A stretch of 36,560 bases of DNA. It comes from Streptomyces sp. CT34 (GTDB taxonomy: Bacteria > Actinomycetota > Actinomycetes > Streptomycetales > Streptomycetaceae). Position 1 is the stretch's first letter; every line of letters begins with the position of its first letter. Positions 22,175 through 29,872 of the stretch are shown here, one piece after another. The notes under the pieces were generated by a model. The model was not told the DNA's origin, ran no database searches, and worked only from the letters and a program-made list of their open reading frames with translations. Position numbers and translations under genes: made by a program. The stretch lies in NCBI RefSeq assembly GCF_000805335.1, contig NZ_KN708638.1, forward strand, positions 7,827,542 through 7,864,101, written 5' to 3'.

Positions 22175-23107
22175 TCATGGCGTCGGGCCGCTGCGGGCGG
22201 GGTTGCGGGCGAAGGCACCGCGCAGCAGCGCCCGCAGGGTGTCCGCGGCCGGGGTCCCGCCACCGGACCGGTAGGCCACCGAGATCCGGCGGCGCAGCTC
22301 CGGCGGCTCCAAGTGCCGGATGCCCAAAGGAGTCACCGAGCCGGTCGCCATCATCTCCGGGACCACCGCCACCCCCAGGCCCGCGCTCACCAGCGCGCAC
22401 ACCACCGCATAGCCCGGCGACTCGCAGCGCACCGCGACACTCGCCCCCGCGGCGGCCAACGCCACTTCCACCGCTCGCCGGTTGGGGTCGGCCGGGGCCA
22501 TACTGACCAGCGGCTGCCCGGCCAACTCGGCGAGCGGCAGCCGCCCGGAACCGGCCGACAGGGCATGGCCGGGCGCGGTGACCAGCACCAACTCCTCGGT
22601 CAGCAGCGCCTCCAGCCGCACCCCGTCCGGCAGCGGCAGCGCCTCGCCCGGAACGTACTCATGCGTCAGCGCCAGATCGACCTCCCCGACCGCCAGCGCT
22701 TCCGTCCCCCCGGGCGGTACGTACTCCGTGACGCTCAGCTCCACGTCCGGGTGGGCGCGCCGGAACGCGCTGAGCGCGGGCGGCAGCAGATGCGTACCGG
22801 CGGTCATGAACGTGCCGACCCGCAGCCGGCCGCCGGAGAGCCCGGCCAGCCGGGACAGCTCGTGCCGCGCCTGGTCCAGTTCGTCGAGCACCCGGCGGGC
22901 CCGGACCAGCAGCAGCTCGCCGGCCGCGGTCAGCCGGGCCCCGCGGTGATGGCGCACCAGCAGCGCCGTCCCGGTCTCCCGCTCCAGTTTGGCGAGCTGC
23001 TGGGAGAGCGCGGGGGCCGTGTAGCCGAGCCGGGCCGCGGCCCGGGTGATCGAACCGGCCTCGGCGACCGCTACCAGAGCGGCCAGCCGCGTGGGGTCGT
23101 ACATCAA
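22175..23107 (-). CDS. LysR-family regulator, divergent from a LysE exporter
   Basis: The 310-residue LysR protein has an N-terminal wHTH with GSITRAAARLGYTAPALSQQLAKLERETG (about 18-46) and a C-terminal effector domain (LRVGTFMTAGTHLLPPAL at about 95-112 to VPEMMATG). It starts 82 bp from the oppositely oriented LysE-family exporter, the textbook position for a regulator that activates its divergent neighbour, like LysG-LysE or ArgP-ArgO; those pairs export basic amino acids. The ligand here is not readable. The start ATG 23107 gives the standard N-terminus MMYDPTRLAAL. Confidence 0.93.
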   Translation of the reverse strand: MMYDPTRLAALVAVAEAGSITRAAARLGYTAPALSQQLAKLERETGTALLVRHHRGARLTAAGELLLVRARRVLDELDQARHELSRLAGLSGGRLRVGTFMTAGTHLLPPALSAFRRAHPDVELSVTEYVPPGGTEALAVGEVDLALTHEYVPGEALPLPDGVRLEALLTEELVLVTAPGHALSAGSGRLPLAELAGQPLVSMAPADPNRRAVEVALAAAGASVAVRCESPGYAVVCALVSAGLGVAVVPEMMATGSVTPLGIRHLEPPELRRRISVAYRSGGGTPAADTLRALLRGAFARNPARSGPTP

Positions 23108-23189
23108 GCACCTCCATTAACCACCTCTTTAGGCTCCCCCAGAAGATTGCCAGTACCTAGTAAAGGCTGCGATCGGTGACGATGGCCGC
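23108..23189. promoter_or_regulatory. Divergent LysR/LysE promoter
   Basis: This 82-bp gap contains the AT-rich run ATTAACCACCTCTTTAG, which on the minus strand overlaps the LysR promoter, and TACCTAGTAAAGG toward the exporter. Its length suits a LysR-type activation site. I do not see a perfect T-N11-A dyad. Confidence 0.45.
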
Positions 23190-23870
23190 ATGGACGGACA
23201 GCTGATCACCTTCACCGGAGTCGCCGCGGGCATGGTCACCCTGCCGGGTGCGGACTTCGCGGTCGTGGTGCGCAATGCCCTCGACTCGCGCCGCGCGGGG
23301 GTGGCGACCGCGGTGGGCGTGGCGGGCGGACTGCTGGTGCACACCGCACTGGCGGTGGCCGGGCTGGCGGCGGTGCTGGTGGCCGTGCCCGCACTCTTCG
23401 GCGCCGTCCAACTCCTGGGCAGTTCCTACCTGTTGTACCTGGGCATCCGCGCGCTGACGGCGGTGCTGCGCCGACCGGCGGCGCCGCCGGACGGCGCGCC
23501 CGCGCCCCCGGACGCTCCCGCGGCCGCCCCCACGGCCGTCCCCGCCGGACCCGCGTCCGGCGCCGGTGCGGTGCGGAGCCTGCGCCAGGGCTTTCTGACC
23601 AATGCGCTCAATCCCAAGGCCCCCGTCCTCTTCCTCAGCCTGCTGCCGCAGTTCGTACCGGCGGGAGCGCCGGCGCTGCCCCGGACGCTGCTGCTGGCCG
23701 CGATCGTCGTGGCCATGGCACTGGTGTGGTTCCCCGCCGTCGCCCTGCTCGTCGACCGGCTCGGCACCTGGCTGCGCCGCCCCCGGGTGGCCCGCGCCCT
23801 TCAGGCCACCACCGGCGCCCTGCTCGCAGCCCTGGGCGGCATCCTGCTCGTCGAACTCGTCGTCGCCTGA
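23190..23870 (+). CDS. LysE/RhtB-family exporter
   Basis: The 226-residue inner-membrane protein has about five or six hydrophobic segments. GMVTLPGADFAVVVRNALDSRRAGVATAVGVAGG (about 14-47) contains the family's conserved P-G-[AP] and G-R-x-A-G-xxxxxG pattern. LGSSYLLYLGIRAL (about 76-89) and QGFLTNALNPKAPVLFLSLLPQFV (about 131-154), the 'F..NxxNPK' signature, complete the fold. A Pro/Ala-rich cytoplasmic loop of about 35 residues (about 95-127) is longer than usual. It would export amino acids or similar solutes, probably under control of the divergent LysR. Confidence 0.93.
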   Translation: MDGQLITFTGVAAGMVTLPGADFAVVVRNALDSRRAGVATAVGVAGGLLVHTALAVAGLAAVLVAVPALFGAVQLLGSSYLLYLGIRALTAVLRRPAAPPDGAPAPPDAPAAAPTAVPAGPASGAGAVRSLRQGFLTNALNPKAPVLFLSLLPQFVPAGAPALPRTLLLAAIVVAMALVWFPAVALLVDRLGTWLRRPRVARALQATTGALLAALGGILLVELVVA

Positions 23871-23947
23871 GCACCCGCCCTGCGGGTGCCGCTCATCGAC
23901 CCTCCACCGGATACCGCTGCCGGCCGGGCTTCATACATCACCGCGGG

Positions 23948-24412
23948 TCAGCGCACCCGCCCGTACCAGACCGCGCGGCTCCAGATCCGCTCCAGGCGGA
24001 CCACGCTGCCGGATTTGGGCGCGTGCCAGATCCGGTCGCCGCCGGCGTAGATGCCGACATGGTAAATCCCCCTGCCGGAGTGGAAGAAGACCAGATCGCC
24101 GTCCCTGCGTGCGGCGCGCGAGACATGCTCGGTGTGGCGGTACTGGTCCGCCGCGGTACGTGGCAGCGACCGCCCGGCCCGCCGGTACGAATAGAGCGTC
24201 AGCCCCGAGCAGTCGAAGCTGTCCGGTCCCTGGGCGCCGTATTCGTAGGGAGCGCCTTTCTTGGAGGCGGCGATCCGCAGCGCGGTGGCGGGCACGGACG
24301 CCGCCTCGGTCGCTCCCGGGGCCGTCGCCGTGCCGCCCACCGTGACCAGTGCCAGGGCGGACACGGCGCCGGCACGCATCAGGAGATGCGGCACCTGCAC
24401 GCGCATGGTCAT
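23948..24412 (-). CDS. Secreted NlpC/P60 peptidoglycan endopeptidase
   Basis: The 154-residue protein has a probable signal peptide (MTMRVQVPHLLMRAGAVSAL and following ALVTVGG...ATEA, cleavage near 37) and a single NlpC/P60 domain: catalytic Cys in DSFDCSGLTLYSY (about 67-79), His in YHVGIYAG (about 120-127) and a third polar residue near WHAPKSG. Such enzymes cut peptidoglycan stem peptides during growth, sporulation or germination. There is no SH3, LysM or coiled-coil domain. I chose ATG 24412, preceded by GAAGGG; the longer TTG-started frame would run into the leader. Upstream are a CRP-like site and a structured leader. Confidence 0.93.
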   Translation of the reverse strand: MTMRVQVPHLLMRAGAVSALALVTVGGTATAPGATEAASVPATALRIAASKKGAPYEYGAQGPDSFDCSGLTLYSYRRAGRSLPRTAADQYRHTEHVSRAARRDGDLVFFHSGRGIYHVGIYAGGDRIWHAPKSGSVVRLERIWSRAVWYGRVR

Positions 24413-24550
24413 GCGCAACCCTTCGTCAGCCGGTGATCCGGACAACGGCGGGGTTCAACTGCCCGTCCGGACCGCCCCGTCGCTGTGGCGGGGTCTTGTC
24501 GTCGAGGGGATCGTCACGCAACCACTCCCCGATTTCCGCGCTGAAATTGC
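24413..24550 (-). promoter_or_regulatory. Long GC-rich structured 5' leader of the NlpC/P60 gene
   Basis: About 130 bases between the probable promoter and the ATG contain several potential stems, for example CCCCG...CGGGG near 24476-24495 and CCGG-TGAT-CCGG at 24431-24442. NlpC/P60 and Rpf genes of actinomycetes are often controlled by a c-di-AMP (ydaO) riboswitch. I do not see the conserved ydaO cores clearly, so I call only a candidate leader RNA. Confidence 0.3.
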
Positions 24551-24554
24551 CTTA

Positions 24555-24570
24555 TGTGGCATTGGTCACA
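24555..24570. promoter_or_regulatory. CRP-like binding site upstream of the NlpC/P60 gene
   Basis: TGTGG-CATTGG-TCACA matches the TGTGA-N6-TCACA consensus of CRP-family regulators with one mismatch, extended by A/T on each side (ATGTG...CACAT). It lies in a locally AT-rich promoter region about 145 bases before the start codon. The rest of the 370-bp gap (24571-24782) includes a 6-bp GCGACG hairpin (24605-24623) but no supported gene. Confidence 0.55.
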
Positions 24571-24782
24571 TTTGGCCTCAATGGGGGATTTTTGCCGCTC
24601 CGGCGCGACGACCGGCGCGTCGCTGAGGCCGGGACCAGCGGCGAAACGCAAAGGTCAGCGGAAATCCCGGTGTTCCGCGCAATTTCTCGCTCCCTTGACG
24701 CAGGCGCGGATGCTACGCCGTAAGTGCGACCGGGAGTCGTCCGTGTCCCCTGCGTGGCCGTCGTGCGCATCGTGCCGGCGCG

Positions 24783-25091
24783 TCAGATCTCCTCCTGCGG
24801 CGGTACGGTGACGCGCCGGGCCCGGCGCTCCCCGTCCAGCACCCGCAGCGCCCGGCCCAGCGTCTCCTGGTGCAGTTCGCTCTCGCCCCGGTTGTGCATC
24901 AGCGTCAGCGCGTCCCGCAGCTCAGCGGCCTTGCCGACCAGTGCCTGGGCCGCGCGCAGGCTGCCGTAGGTGGAGCCGGTGCAGGCCGGGTTGATCCGGC
25001 CCAGCAGGTCCAGGGCCGCCAGATAACAGTCGATCAGCTCGCCCTCGGCCTGGGTCAGGGCGGGCAGCGGCGGCAGCTCCGGTGGCAGCAC
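24783..25091 (-). CDS. Conserved hypothetical helical protein encoded immediately downstream of clpP
   Basis: The 102-residue protein has no family I recognise. It is predicted to be mostly alpha-helical (LTQAEGELIDCYLAALDLLG; YGSLRAAQALVGKAAELRDALTLMHNRGESELHQETLGRAL), with a Pro-rich N-terminus and a charged C-terminus, and has no membrane segment. It starts six bases after the clpP stop, so it is surely co-transcribed and may be an adaptor or assembly partner of this ClpP (inference from position only). Confidence 0.7.
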   Translation of the reverse strand: MLPPELPPLPALTQAEGELIDCYLAALDLLGRINPACTGSTYGSLRAAQALVGKAAELRDALTLMHNRGESELHQETLGRALRVLDGERRARRVTVPPQEEI

Positions 25092-25097
25092 GGCGGC

Positions 25098-25733
25098 TCA
25101 CCGCGCCACGTGCCGCGCGGCGGACCGCTTGCGGTCGTGGGTGAGCCCGTCGATCAGGCCGTACTCCCGGGCGGCGGGGGCGTCGAAGATCTTGTCGCGC
25201 TCGATGTCGGCTGCGATCCGCTCACGGGGCTGCCCGGTGTGCTCGGCCAGCATCTCCTCCAGCTTGTCGCGGGTGCGCAGCAGTTCCTCCGCCTGGATCT
25301 GCACATCGCTGGTCTGCCCCTGGACCGGCTCGGCGAACGACGGCTGGTGGATCAGGACCCGGGCCCGGGGGAGCGCCAGCCGCTTTCCCGGGGTGCCGGC
25401 GGCCAGCAGTACCGCGGCCGAGGAGGCGGCCTGCCCCAGGCAGACGGTCTCCACGTCGCAGGAGACGAAGCGCATCGTGTCGTAGATGGCGCACATCGCG
25501 GTGAACGAGCCGCCGGGGGAGTTGATGTAGAGCGAGATGTCCTGGTCGGGCGCGGCGTGTTCGAGGTGGATGAACTGCGCCATCACGTCGTTGGCGCTGG
25601 CGTCGTCGATGGGGGTGCCCAGGAAGACGATGCGTTCGCTGAGCAGCTTGGAGTACGGGTCCATGGTCCGGGTCCCGTTGGCGGTGCGTTCGGTGAACTC
25701 CGGCAGGACATAGCGCGCCGCGGGTCGCAGCAT
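25098..25733 (-). CDS. clpP: ATP-dependent Clp protease proteolytic subunit (accessory ClpP paralogue)
   Basis: The 211-residue ClpP keeps the Ser-His-Asp triad: Ser in CLGQAASSAAVLLAAG (about 106), His in RVLIHQPS (about 131) and Asp in ERDKIFDAPAAREYGLIDGL (about 180). SLYINSPGGS gives the oxyanion region. The triad serine context AASSAA differs from the usual AASMGA, as in the ClpP3/ClpP5-type paralogues of streptomycetes. It is encoded without a second clpP beside it, so it may act alone or mix with other ClpPs. ATG 25733 has AAAGGAG five bases upstream. The promoter region contains a palindrome and a ClgR-like box. Confidence 0.93.
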   Translation of the reverse strand: MLRPAARYVLPEFTERTANGTRTMDPYSKLLSERIVFLGTPIDDASANDVMAQFIHLEHAAPDQDISLYINSPGGSFTAMCAIYDTMRFVSCDVETVCLGQAASSAAVLLAAGTPGKRLALPRARVLIHQPSFAEPVQGQTSDVQIQAEELLRTRDKLEEMLAEHTGQPRERIAADIERDKIFDAPAAREYGLIDGLTHDRKRSAARHVAR

Positions 25734-25758
25734 GATCGCTCCTTTCCGTCTGTAAAAA

Positions 25759-25775
25759 ATGTACAGGACGTACAT
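25759..25775. promoter_or_regulatory. Palindrome ATGTAC-aggac-GTACAT in the clpP promoter
   Basis: Perfect 6-bp arms with a 5-base centre lie 26-42 bases upstream of the clpP start, overlapping the expected core promoter. A repressor operator is likely. It is unlike the PopR or ClgR consensus I know. Confidence 0.6.
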
Positions 25776-25840
25776 GTTGTCAGAATGGGAGCAGATTCTG
25801 GTGATCAACTGCAAGTCCCAGGTCAGAGGCTGTTTTAACT

Positions 25841-25854
25841 GTTCGCTGAGGGCG
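25841..25854. promoter_or_regulatory. ClgR-like box GTTCGC-N5-GCG upstream of clpP
   Basis: GTTCGC-TGAGG-GCG exactly fits the operator described for ClgR, the activator of clp genes in Streptomyces (GTTCGC-5N-GCG). It lies 108-121 bases upstream of clpP, in an otherwise less GC-rich gap. The spacing suits activation, although a 9-base match can occur by chance. Confidence 0.5.
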
Positions 25855-26086
25855 GATATCTCACAAATCTGTTCCTGGAACTGCGGCACAAGGTCGAGAT
25901 CCACGGATGACCGGGCGGGGCGTCGAGTGCCCGATCGACGAGATGAACCGGCCGCGGGGAGCCAGGGACGCCGCCCTGCGGATCCCGCCGACCGAGCCGG
26001 AGGGCAGGCGCTGTTCACCGGCTGGGGCGGCGAACCGGCGCCCTGTTGCAAGTTCGCCCCCCACCGCGCGGAACTGCACCGCATCG

Positions 26087-26275
26087 ACACTGATGTCGCA
26101 GGTCGGACTCAGGGTGAGCGAGGCATGCAAACTCGACCTGGCCGACATCAAGTGGAACTGGGACGCTTCGGCAAGCTCCACGTGCGTCACGGCAAGGGCG
26201 CCCGCGACTCGGGCCCGCGCGAGCGGATGGTGCCGCTGACCAACGGCGCCGACCGCACGCTGCGGTGGTTCAACG
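26087..26275 (+). pseudogene. Tyrosine recombinase (XerC/D-like) internal fragment, frameshifted
   Basis: The first part reads LMSQVGLRVSEACKLDLADIK, the catalytic box I of tyrosine recombinases with its Arg in GLRVSE. The homology then continues in another frame as ELGRFGKLHVRHGKGARDSG followed by PRERMVPLTNGADRTLRWF. The switch is explained by loss of one G near 26155. Both ends of the gene are missing. Upstream (25855-26086) I see no gene. Confidence 0.7.
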
Positions 26276-26346
26276 CACGAGATGCGCCGACCTGGTGACA
26301 AGCAGTGTGCCGTGCGCAAGCGAAACAGCAGGGGGCTGGTCGGTTG

Positions 26347-26985
26347 CTATGTCTGGTTCCCTGCCTGCTTGACGGTCCTGATCACTGGTGCCGTTTCGAC
26401 GTGTGTGATGGCTGGGAGTGCGGCGACCCGGGTGGTCAGGTACCGGTACAGCTCTTGTTGGTTCGTGCACACCACGCTCGCGTACAGGTTGGTCGGGCCG
26501 GTCGTGGCGGCGGCGAACGCGACCTCCGGATGCCCGGCCAGCGCCTGACCGGCCTCCTCAAGGTGCGCGGGGGCTACCGAGAGCCAGAGCAGGGTTCGGG
26601 CGTTCACGCCGAACATGCGCCAGTCGACGTCGATGTCGAGATAGAGCAGGCCGTGTTCGCGCAGCTCCGTCATCCGGCGCCGGACCGTCGTCGGCGACCA
26701 GCCGGTCGCCGCGGCCAACTGCTCGAACCCGGCCCGGCCGTCGGTGGCGAGCAGGGCGAGGAGCTTGCGGTCACCGTCGTCGAGCCGCACCGGTCCCCGT
26801 CGATGCGGCACTGGAGGCGGGCGCAGTCGCTCGATTGCCTCCGCGTCCAACGACCCGAGTTTTCCGACCAGGTTGTCCGGGCCGCCGTAGAAGGCGTACA
26901 GCACGGAGTGCGCGGTCACGCCCTCCACGCGCGGGGTGCGGGGGAGTTTGGCCAGCAACAGTGCCTCGCTGTCCGCCTCGCTCGG
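26347..26985 (-). pseudogene. 5'-truncated Lrp/AsnC-family regulator
   Basis: The retained part starts at EALLLAKLPRTPRVEG, has a helix-turn-helix (DDGDRKLLALLATDGRAGFEQLAAATGWSPTTVRRRMTELREHG) and ends in an AsnC ligand domain (ALAGHPEVAFAAATTGPTNLYASVV). Full-length relatives have an additional N-terminal HTH domain of about 60-80 residues. Here it is replaced at about 26980 by part of a histidine kinase on the opposite strand. The frame remains open past the junction, so a chimeric protein could be made, but the natural start and promoter are gone. Confidence 0.7.
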
Positions 26986-27583
26986 GGCTCCACCTCCACG
27001 GCCTGGCCCACGACCCCGAACTCCTCCAACGCGCCATGCGGCGCATCGAGGACGAAGCCGCCCGGATGCACACCATGGTCGAGGACCTGCTCCTCCTCGC
27101 CCGCCTCGACCAGGGCCGCCCACTGGCCACCGAACCCGTCGACCTCGGTCACCTCGCCGAAGACGCCGCCACCGCCGCCCGCCTCCTCGACCCCAACCGG
27201 CCGATCACCGTGCACGTGCAGGGCCAGGTGTTCGCACTCGGCGACGAAGACCGCCTCCGCCAAGTCCTGGGCAACCTGCTCAACAACGCACTGCACCACA
27301 CCCCACCAGAAACACCGGTATCCGTGACGGCACGCCCACTACCCGGCAACACAGTCGAACTGACCGTCACCGACCAAGGCCCCGGCATGCCCCCGACACC
27401 GCCAGCCGCATCTTCGAACGCTTCTACCGCGCCGACGAAGCGCGCACCTCCACCAGCGGCGGCACCGGCCTCGGCCTGAGCATCGTCAAAGCCATCACAC
27501 AGGCCCACAGCGGCACCATCACCGTCCACACCACACCAGGCCACGGCAGTACCTTCACCATCACCCTGCCCGCCGCACACTGA
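26976..27583 (+). pseudogene. 5'-truncated, frameshifted sensor histidine kinase
   Basis: The remnant begins LHLHGLAHDPELLQRAMRRI and keeps the late dimerisation helix (MHTMVEDLLLLARLDQG) and the ATPase domain: N box NLLNNALHHT, G1 VTDQGPGMP, then in another frame the F box IFERFYRADEA and G2 GGTGLGLSIVKAI. A run of five C at 27390-27394 where six are needed explains the frameshift. The sensor region, membrane segments and phospho-acceptor His are lost at the junction with the AsnC remnant. No response regulator is adjacent. Confidence 0.75.
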
Positions 27584-27712
27584 CCAAGATCGCACTCCAC
27601 ACGACATTGCTCCGACGGGGTGTGCGCAGTCATGGGGCGCATTACCTACCGGCCCTGCGGCCACAGCACTCGGTTCCACGGGACTGTAAGACGTTCGGGG
27701 TAACTCCCGATC

Positions 27713-28160
27713 ATGGAAAATGCGCCGATGACCAGTGAGAACGTGTCCGAGTGCGAGGCCCTTGAGTCGGCAGAGGCTGTGTCGGCGAAGGCTGTGGACG
27801 ACCAGTTGATCGACGAGCCGGTGGGCCGGGCCCAGGCCGAGGGCCTGCAGCTGACCGGCGAGGGCGGGTAGTTGCAGCTGACCAAGCGGCTGCTGGAGTC
27901 CGCCCTGGAAGGCGAGATCACCGACCATCTCGGCTATGACAAGCACGACTCGGCGGGCAAGGACGGCGGCAACTCGCGCAACGGCAAACGCTCCAAGACC
28001 GTTCTGACCGACGTCGGGCCCGTGGAGATATCCGTGCCTCGCGACCGCGCCGGCTCCTTCGAGCCGAGGATCGTCAAGAAGCGGCAGAAGCGCCTGACCG
28101 GCGTCGACGAGATGGGCATCTCGCTGGCCGCGAAGGGCCTGACCACCGGCGAAGTGCAGG
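27713..28160 (+). pseudogene. IS256-family (Mutator-type) transposase remnant
   Basis: From ATG 27713 the frame reads MENAPMTSENVSECEALES and onward through a typical IS256 N-terminus, but TAG at 27869-27871 interrupts it. Downstream, in the same frame, KRLLESALEGEITDHLGYDK and VEISVPRDRAGSFEPRIVKK continue to LTTGEVQA, where homology stops (about 28158). The DDE catalytic domain is absent. The bases before the ATG may contain the left terminal repeat. It is non-autonomous and dead. Confidence 0.85.
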
Positions 28161-28282
28161 CCCCTGGCGGAAGTCTCTGGCGCCGAGGGCGGTTGCCGGA
28201 ACTATGGCCCTTGCTGCACCCGGCTGCCGGTGTCGGTTGCCGGCCGGATTCGCTGGTTGACGCACCTGGCAGCATGACTGGC

Positions 28283-28579
28283 ATGTCTGCTTACGTGATC
28301 TCTGAGGTCGAGGTACTGGACGAGGAACTGGCTGACGCCTACCGGACATTGGCGGAGGCTTCCATCCGTCGCTACGGCGGTCGCTATATCGTCCGCGGTG
28401 CTGTGCCCGAAGCTGTGGAGGGCATCTGGCCCTCTTCTCAGCGGGTGGTCGTCGTCGAGTTCCCGGATGCTGACCGCGCCAAGGAGTGGTACGCGTCTCC
28501 CGAGTATGCGGAGGCGCTTGAGATCCGGAAGGCAGCCCTGGAACGGCGGCTTCTTTTGGTCGAGGGGGTGTCTGAGTAG
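28283..28579 (+). CDS. DUF1330-family protein
   Basis: The 98-residue protein matches the DUF1330 dimeric alpha/beta-barrel fold: AYVISEVEVLDEEL strand, YGGRYIVRGAVPEAVEGIW (about 36-54), RVVVVEFPDADRAKEWYASPEYAEALEIRKAA (about 58-89) and a final LLLVEGV strand. Its biochemical role is not established. Two starts are possible, ATG 28274 and ATG 28283; the latter matches the family N-terminus (MxAYVI). Codon use is richer in T/A at third positions than neighbouring chromosomal genes, suggesting recent acquisition. It is sandwiched between two dead transposases and appears intact. Confidence 0.85.
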   Translation: MSAYVISEVEVLDEELADAYRTLAEASIRRYGGRYIVRGAVPEAVEGIWPSSQRVVVVEFPDADRAKEWYASPEYAEALEIRKAALERRLLLVEGVSE

Positions 28580-28599
28580 CGACCCCTATGGTCTGCCCT

Positions 28600-29850
28600 C
28601 GAACGCATCTCGAACTTGATCACGGCCGATTGCGCCGTGCCCTGGCCAGCCTGCCGCTGCCGAGGGCCGCGGACGGCCGCCTGGTGCTGGCCGTCGACGT
28701 CTCGCCGTGGTTGTGACCGGACGCCAACACCTGCCCCGACCGGGCCTTTTGCCATACGATGGCCGCGGCGAGGGCAAGCACCAGATGGTCCCGGGATGGC
28801 CGTACTCGGTCGTGGCCTGCTTGGAGACGGGCCGCACATCCTGGACGGCAGTGCTGGACGCAGCCCGCCTTCAGCCCGGTGCGGACGTCGCTGCGGTGAC
28901 AACGGTCCAGATCCGAGAAGTCATCGGGCGGCTCATCGACGCCGGCCAATGGCAGCAGGGTGACCCCGCGGCCCTGGTGGTGCTGGACGCCGGATACGAC
29001 GCGCCCCGCATCGCCCACCTGCTGGGCGATTGCCGGTGCAGAACCTTGGCCCGCTCCGCTCCGACCGCGTGATGCGGCGGCCGACACCGCCACGGATCTA
29101 CGACCCCAAGGGTGGCCGGCCGCCCGAGCACGGTGGCGAGTCCGTCTTCGCAGACCGCACAACCTGGGGCGCTGAGCAGGTCGTGACCATCACCGACACA
29201 CGTCTCTACGGGAAAGCGACCGCGCAGGCTTGGGACCGCTTGCACCCGCGGCTGACCCGCCGGGCGGCATGGCTCAACCACGAGGGACCGCTACCCGTCA
29301 TCGAGGGCACCGTCATCCGACTCGTGGTGGAGACGCTGCCCAGCGGCGGGGTGAACAAGCCCGTCTGGCTGTGGTGGTCGGGCACCGGCGCCACCCCGGG
29401 CGACGCGGACCGCTGCTGGCAGTCCTTCCTGCGGCGCTTCGATGTGGAGCACACGTTTCGCCTGTTCAAGCAGACGCTCGGGTGGACCAAGCCTCGGCTT
29501 CGCAGCCCGGAGGCGGCCGACCGGTGGACATCGCTGACGATCGCCGCCTATGCCCAGCTCCGGCTCGCTCGGCCGCTGGCCACCGACCTGCGGCGACCAT
29601 GGGAGAAACCGGCCCCGCCGAACAAACGGACACCCGCCCGTGTCCGGAGAGGGTTCAGAAACCTCCGTGTGAAGACCGGCTCCCCAGCCGGTGCACCCAA
29701 ACCGTCACGTCCCGGCCCGGCCGGCCGCCGGGTTCGAAGAACCGCCGTCCGGCCTCTCGTCATGACGTGGGCCGAGTCCTCGCAACGGGTGAGGCATACA
29801 GACGCCCCACCCATCACAAGGTCGGTACGAAACCACGTCGAACTGGATAA
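28600..29850 (+). pseudogene. Decayed IS4-superfamily transposase (nonsense plus at least three frameshifts)
   Basis: Homology is scattered over three frames. GRLRRALASLPLPRAADGRL ends at TGA 28714 after DVSPWL. GRGEGKHQMVPGWPYSVV and TGRTSWTAVLDA follow in a second frame. SDRVMRRPTPPRIYDPKGGR to FLRRFDVEHTFRLFKQTLGW and LRSPEAADRW follow in a third. RPGRPPGSKNRRPASRHDVG and GEAYRRP come last, in another frame. R-x3-E-x6-K in FLRRFDVEHTFRLFK is the YREK-type signature of the IS4 superfamily. The extreme N-terminus is also missing. Confidence 0.85.
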
Positions 29851-29872
29851 ACGTCAAGCAAGGAAGCGTGCA

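Noticed and set aside
24413..24700. c-di-AMP (ydaO) riboswitch in front of the NlpC/P60 gene as a firm call
   Set aside because: Context is right, but I could not match the conserved ydaO core segments by eye; kept only as a candidate leader.
25098..25733. PopR control of this clpP as in clpP3-clpP4 operons
   Set aside because: No second clpP is present and I see no PopR-type inverted repeat in the promoter.
25734..26090. Upstream extension of clpP to 26090
   Set aside because: It would absorb the promoter palindrome and ClgR-like box, and ATG 25733 has a strong AAAGGAG at proper spacing.
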